A DNA stretch of 22,306 bases from Saccoglossus kowalevskii. Lineage: Eukaryota > Hemichordata > Enteropneusta > Harrimaniidae. The stretch spans positions 21,101-43,406 of the forward strand of contig NW_003151266.1 in assembly GCF_000003605.2 (NCBI RefSeq). The letters are read 5' to 3'. Shown here in pieces: positions 18,018 to 22,306 of this stretch (the stretch's first letter is position 1; every line of letters starts with the position of its first letter). The notes under the pieces were generated by a model. It ran no database searches and had not been told where the DNA came from. It worked only from the letters and a program-made list of their open reading frames with translations. Both the position numbers and the translations under genes were made by a program.

Positions 18018-18187
18018 AAAAAGATCACTAGGCTTTGTGACCAGGAATTGAAGTGTCCACTCTTTTAAAGGAGAAGGTGTCATTCCCAGGGATTGCCTCA
18101 TTGAATTGTGGGACACCATGTTTCGTGTTCTTTTCACTCAAATCAGTTATTTTTCTCCTTTATTAGTTGAGCTTGGATTGATTACCA

Positions 18188-18518
18188 TTATTTAAAGGCA
18201 AGATTGTTTACAATTAAAGGCAAAAATTTGTTTACCAATAAAAGCAAAAATTGTTTACCATTAAAGGCCAAAGTTGTTTACTATTAATGGCAAATTTTGT
18301 TTACCAATAAAAGCAAAAATTGTTTACCATTAAAGGTCAAAGTTGTTTACCATTAAAGGCCAAAGTTGTTTCCCATTAAAGGCCAAAGTTATTTACGATT
18401 AAAGGCAAAATTTGTTTACCAATAAAAGCAAAAATTGTTTACCATTAAAGGCCAAAGTTGTTTACCATTAAAGGGGGGAAACTTGTTTCCAATTAAAGTC
18501 CAACATTTTTTACCATTA
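18188..18518 (+). repeat. 23-bp minisatellite, about 14 units, with higher-order pattern
   Basis: Units average 23 bp and end in TTGTTTACCA. Three variants recur: ATAAAAGCAAAAATTG, TTAAAGGCCAAAGTTG, and TTAAAGGC or TTAATGGC followed by AAAWTTTG. They follow the order third-first-second three times, with two extra copies of the second type in the middle cycle. Whole multi-unit blocks have therefore been copied, not only single units. The units contain GGTCAAAGTT-like words by descent. Confidence 0.95.
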
Positions 18519-19867
18519 TGGTGCCATTGTAGAGATAAATTTTAACAAGAATATGGTCTTTAATGCATTTCAATTATTATTGAAAAAATTGATAACACGT
18601 TTCTTTAAAAGGAGTGCAATCAATGAATGACTAGGCGTTGTTCACACCATTAAATATGGATGTACAAACCCTGATAACAGTATCTCTTCATTTTATAAAT
18701 GTCATTGCATTGATCTTGACGTGCACTTTGTCTGTGTTGTGTACATAACTGATTTATCACTTTGAACTTTGACCTCGTTACGAGGTGTCTACGCTGCATA
18801 AGAGCAAACCGAGTATCCGGGTTGTATCTTTTTAGTACATCGTGTCTAAAATTGACCTCATCGCTAAATCTTTATGTTGCGTTAAAGTTGCCGAAAGATA
18901 AACTATTAGTTTTGATGGCGTTTTTATATGTGTTACTATGGCGACGAATAACCACCATCAAATTGTTTTCAAGTAGGCATTATTCTGAATATTGACTTTT
19001 GATTTGAAGTTATTTGTTTTGTTTTCGAGCTATATAAATAAATGTTGAAGCGGTTGAGAGACTGAGACGACTGTTTCTCCGGAATGAGTGGAAACAAAAA
19101 ATGTTTTAATTTTATTTTTTATTTTTTTTTTTGCAATGTTTAGATTATTGCCAATGAACTCCAAATTAGACTTTTATCAATGTACAGTAGAATATTTTAT
19201 GTTCACTGGAATTTGCTGAAAAAAGGCGTTTCAGAACACTTTTTCTGATCATAATATCACCTAAAAAATATCACTACAATAGTGATTTGTCAATTTTAAG
19301 GTGTTAAGGGGTTGATCACTAGATTGCAGAATTGGAGAAAAAAATAATTTGCGCAAGACGATCCAGGGAAAAAAATCCTGTAGGGATCCTAAACCAAAAA
19401 ACAAAAATTTGCGCGATCAAATCTTAAAAAAAAATATTCCATATTTACAAAAAATTACAGAAATAAATTCATCATGAGAAGAGACTATTAAAAAAGGTGA
19501 AGAAAATTTTAAAAGTTGTTTCTGCTGTCACCCCTCCCAAAATTTCAAATGTGTCATCCCTTAGCAGAAAGCTCATCTCTTGTGATTAAAAGCATTTTAT
19601 GCTGTGTGCGTTCGTATATTCGAGTCACATCCGGACAGCTCTCGTATTTCTGTCAGTTCATCCATGTTATCTATGTGACTGTTAGCAGACATGTAAGTGG
19701 ACGCAATGCATGCATGAATTGATTCACAATGTATGAACTACCTTAGCTTTACGCATTTACTTTATACGTAGGTTTCAATCATGATAGTTCTAAGCACGAC
19801 TAAAGACTGATTTTCTGTTAACCTGTTCTGTTTCTATTTCTATTTAATCCAGTTCCACAAACATTTG
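18519..19867. other. Gene-free segment
   Basis: TGAACTTTGACCT (18763-18775) is a DR1-type site (complement AGGTCAAAGTTCA). TACAGTAGAATATTTTATGT (19183-19202) followed by TCACTGGAATTT resembles one end of the Tc1/mariner-like MITE, without an opposite end. TATATAAA near 19031 is a TATA-like word without a gene behind it. Open frames at 18762-18995 and 19516-19722 are not recognisable. Confidence 0.4.
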
Positions 19868-19949
19868 TTCTATTCTATTCTATTCTATTCTATTCTATTC
19901 TATTCTATTCTATTCTATTCTATTCTATTCTATTCTATTCTATTCTATT
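19868..19949 (+). repeat. (TTCTA)n pentanucleotide array, about 16 units
   Basis: Uninterrupted TTCTA units of perfect period 5. Degenerate versions (TTCTGTTTCTATTTCTATTT) occur just upstream, which suggests a longer ancestral array. Confidence 0.97.
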
Positions 19950-19997
19950 TAAATCCACTCTAATCTGTTAAGTATTCTAATTCTATATAATTCCAAT

Positions 19998-20088
19998 CTA
20001 TTCTATTCTATTCTATTCTATTCTATTCTATTCTATTCTATTCTATTCTATTCTATTCTATTCTATTCTATTCTATTCTATTCTATTT
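19998..20088 (+). repeat. (TTCTA)n pentanucleotide array, about 18 units
   Basis: A second uninterrupted TTCTA block, separated from the first by about 48 bp of degenerate, partly TTCTA-like sequence. The perfect blocks on each side suggest renewed expansion within an older array. Confidence 0.97.
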
Positions 20089-20095
20089 ATTGAAT

Positions 20096-20245
20096 AGTCT
20101 AGTCTAGTCTAGTCTAGTCTAGTCTAGTCTAGTCTACTCTAGTCTACTCTAGTCTACTCTAGTCTAGTCTACTCTAGTCTAGTCTAGTCTAGTCTAGTCT
20201 AGTCTAGTCTAGTCCAGTCTAGTTCAGTCTAGTCTAGTCTGGTCT
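20096..20245 (+). repeat. (AGTCT)n pentanucleotide array, about 30 units
   Basis: Units of AGTCT (read in the same register, GTCTA against TTCTA: one T-to-G change). ACTCT, AGTCC, AGTTC and GGTCT variants are scattered through the block. CTAG occurs at each unit junction. The variant ACTCT alternates regularly with AGTCT near 20136-20180, which indicates a 10-bp copying unit there. Confidence 0.97.
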
Positions 20246-21177
20246 GATCGGCTGAGTATTCTATATTATTCTAAGATTAAATCTAATAACTCATATCCTA
20301 CATGTATTCCTGTCTGTTGTGTACTTTGTCAATTTCACAGTAAATTCCACCCCATTCCCCACACCCATTCAGCTTCACAGATTCTAAACTGTTTAATATC
20401 TGCTATTAAAATCTAATCTGTATGTGGAAGTTGATTAAACTCTGCAGGCCACTTAGTAGACTTAAAATCGATGGCGAAATAAATGATGGCATCTGTCGAC
20501 GAAAAAAAACATGATGAATGTTTGTATTGATGGCATTTCTGACCCCGGATAGTAAAGTGGATAGTAAAGATTAATCGCTACAGGATTCCGTATCTTTGTT
20601 TTCCAAACCATGTACTATTTATTGTAGGATTTAAAAATGATTTACTCGTTCATTTAATTACCAATATATTCCCCACCACCCACTGTCCTCGTATATTCAG
20701 CCGGCATTATTGCCGACTTAAAGGTAGACCGCTAGCCGAAAGTGAGAATAATATAAATTTTTTTTTATTTTTATACGCGATATTCCATATGTTACACGGC
20801 TGAAGAAATTGAAATAAACATGTCAGGTCACTGTACTCTGCTCACAGGAAATCGATACAAATACAATATATGGCATAAAAATGTACTTGTTTAAGTATTA
20901 AACAAAAATGTAGGAACAAGTTTTCATTATAGTCTCTGGAAACAAGTGCTTAATTTATGAATATTATTAGATAGTTTTTCATTCTCCAAAAAAATTGACA
21001 GTGAAATAAAAAATCCTGCATACTGCTACTTGATAGGAAATTATTTATAGACAAATTTTGACAAAATATCGTCATTGCTATACGCACTAAAATAACGTAG
21101 GAATAAGTATAACTGCAATGAGAAATCTCATTTGGTTTGATGTAAGTATCTCCATTGTATACGTGTTAAATGCATCA
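20246..21177. other. Gene-free segment
   Basis: A 12-bp direct duplication, GGATAGTAAAGT/A, occurs at 20547-20570. A short GC-richer patch lies at about 20690-20740 (TATTCAGCCGGCATTATTGC). No genes or MITE copies are seen. Confidence 0.4.
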
Positions 21178-21390
21178 TACTGTAGAATACTTTATTTTCG
21201 CTTGGAATTTATTTTTGCTATTTTCGCTGAAAAGATGATTTCGTGAAAATATGATCCAGCGAATATACTTTTTTTCCCCCTATATTTCACATTCAACTCG
21301 TCAAAAATCAGTGAAAATAAATTCCATATAAAACACCCAATGCTTTTTCAGCGAAAATTAATTCCAGCTAAAATAAATTATTTCACAGTA
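21178..21390 (+). mobile_element. Tc1/mariner-like MITE, full-length copy 2
   Basis: This 213-bp element runs from TACTGTAGAATACTTTATTT to AATAAATTATTTCACAGTA, TA-bounded, and is collinear with 16407-16618. The right arm has decayed more than the left: CCAGCTAAAATAAATTATTT where copy 1 has CCAGCGAAAATAAAGTATTC. No coding capacity. Confidence 0.9.
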
Positions 21391-21554
21391 TTGTATTTTC
21401 AACATGCGTTATCACTTGTCTACTTACAAACCCCCAAAGGCTAACACTTCTTTGTTTCAACGAAACTACCTATCCATCATTGAATACATTAGCGTCTAAA
21501 TTACGCAAATATCTAATCTGTCTTTAATCTTTTTCAAATATACCATCCATATAC

Positions 21555-21944
21555 CGTATTTGTTCTATTAGAAGCACATCTGAAATAGAAACGCATATTA
21601 AATTTTTCACCACCCGACACGAGCCCAAATTTTTCTGCACTTTTTTGTTGTATTCTTCAATATTTCTGAGAATGAATCCTGATTTTGAAGCCAACAAACA
21701 AAATTTGAGTCAATCTTCAGTTTTTACCCAAAAAAATTGGCTATTTTTGTTCCAATATTTTGACGGAAAGTGTAGTGCATTTGTTGTATACTGAAATATT
21801 AAAATATGCACATAAATTATATATGTAAATGAGGTGTGTCTAAGGTCAAAATAAGTCGTATTTTTATAATTCATTATACAATAAATAAGATTTCTGCTTT
21901 ATTTGCACTTTTATTTAAGGATCATTTCTGATAGAACAAATACG
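21555..21944. mobile_element. 390-bp segment bounded by 19-bp inverted repeats
   Basis: CGTATTTGTTCTATTAGAA (21555-21573) and TTCTGATAGAACAAATACG (21926-21944) are inverted copies with one mismatch. No clear target duplication is seen beyond a TA on the left. The segment contains repeat X (21598-21795). It may be a MITE into which X inserted, or a larger element of which X is the body. The X copies elsewhere lack these ends, which favours insertion. Confidence 0.55.
21598..21795 (+). repeat. Dispersed repeat X, copy 3
   Basis: It starts at TTAAATTTTTCACCACCCGA. It aligns with the complement of 11310-11502 over nearly its full length (CAAATTTTTCTGCACTTTTT, TATTCTTCAATATTTCTGAG, AATTTGAGT, TTTTCAGTTTTTAC, GGAAAGTGTAG). 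Confidence 0.75.
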
Positions 21945-22306
21945 TGAAGTTGTTTTGATCATAATATGGGAATGGATGGTGCATGTACAGAAACTAAACT
22001 CTCTTTAAATAGGCGGATACTGAACAAAACCACAGTAAAACACCGATACTGGTACATATCAGTTACATACAGTCGTGAAAATGCATCACAGATGTGAAAA
22101 TAGTTACAAAAATGAATTGAAAACATATTTGTTGTTTTTTTACTACTGTAAAATCTGTATTAGAAACCGCGGTTTCTATTAAAATGCTACAATGCAACAG
22201 AAAGCATGTGGCTTCTATTAGAGCATCTACACATATGAGAAATGATGAAATTTTGTTTTTGAAAAAAATGGGTGCTCCTTTCACATGAAAAGTCATTAAA
22301 ATTGTC
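21945..22306. other. Gene-free terminal segment
   Basis: AT-rich DNA around the palindrome at 22161-22178. GGCTTCTATTAGAGCATCTA (about 22211-22230) resembles TTCTATTAGAAGCACATCT at 21563-21581, so a fragment of the same inverted-repeat family may be present. The minus-strand open frame 22063-22296 is not recognisable. Confidence 0.4.
22161..22178. repeat. 18-bp perfect palindrome around CCGCGG
   Basis: TAGAAACCGCGGTTTCTA is self-complementary, with a GC-only core in AT-rich surroundings. It may be a MITE centre or a dimeric binding site. Confidence 0.8.

Noticed and set aside
19028-19040. TATATAAATAAA as a TATA box
   Set aside because: Such words are common in AT-rich DNA and no coding exon follows.
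1-22306. Bacterial-type features: operons, Shine-Dalgarno sites, CRISPR arrays, riboswitches, rho-independent terminators
   Set aside because: Gene-free AT-rich DNA with MITEs and microsatellites is eukaryotic. The tandem arrays have no spacer-repeat pattern, and T-runs are not preceded by GC stems next to genes.

Overview
The window looks like intergenic or intronic DNA from an animal, most likely an AT-rich marine invertebrate. The genus cannot be fixed from sequence alone. Three things point to a eukaryote: no long open reading frames or bacterial gene layout, abundant homopolymer and short tandem arrays, and many short non-autonomous inverted-repeat elements (MITEs). I recognise no confident protein-coding gene, tRNA, rRNA, CRISPR array or autonomous transposon. 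Most short open frames in the AT-rich part are no longer than expected by chance.

Layout. From 1 to about 4,000 the DNA is richer in G+C and CpG (by eye), holds no copy of the MITE families below, and carries a C17 tract, an A21 tract, an 18-bp palindrome and a 34-bp minisatellite. From about 4,000 to the end it is AT-rich and dense in repeats. Two minus-strand stretches stand out as locally GC-richer and codon-like (5556-5825 and 7000-7317). They are reported as weak exon or decayed-ORF candidates.

Mobile DNA. (i) A Tc1/mariner-like MITE family, with ends TACTGT...ACAGTA and about 212 bp long, has full copies at 16407-16618 and 21178-21390 and a diverged copy at 16889-17099. A fourth locus, 6038-6830, has been amplified into four head-to-tail units. 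(ii) Two TTAA-flanked inverted-repeat modules, here called A (about 155 bp) and D (about 120 bp), recur in the same order and orientation at three loci: 11.5-11.85 kb on the minus strand, and 15.05-15.28 kb and 16.64-17.14 kb on the plus strand. At two of these they are followed by a third repeat, X, which also occurs at 5160 and 21598. (iii) A 152-bp hAT-like MITE with a perfect 8-bp target duplication lies at 17866-18017. (iv) A 390-bp inverted-repeat segment at 21555-21944 encloses a copy of X.

Tandem DNA. Minisatellites lie at 3537, 7323, 8853, 10651, 14185 and 18188. Very similar recent duplications lie at 11941-12350 and a diverged duplication at 12681-13062. A 380-bp pentanucleotide block at 19868-20245 switches from TTCTA to GTCTA units.

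Possible regulation. Nuclear-receptor-type direct repeats (DR1, AGGTCA half sites) occur at six places and one IR1 (ecdysone-receptor type) at 15644. This is more than chance predicts, but they are unproven and might be carried by repeats.
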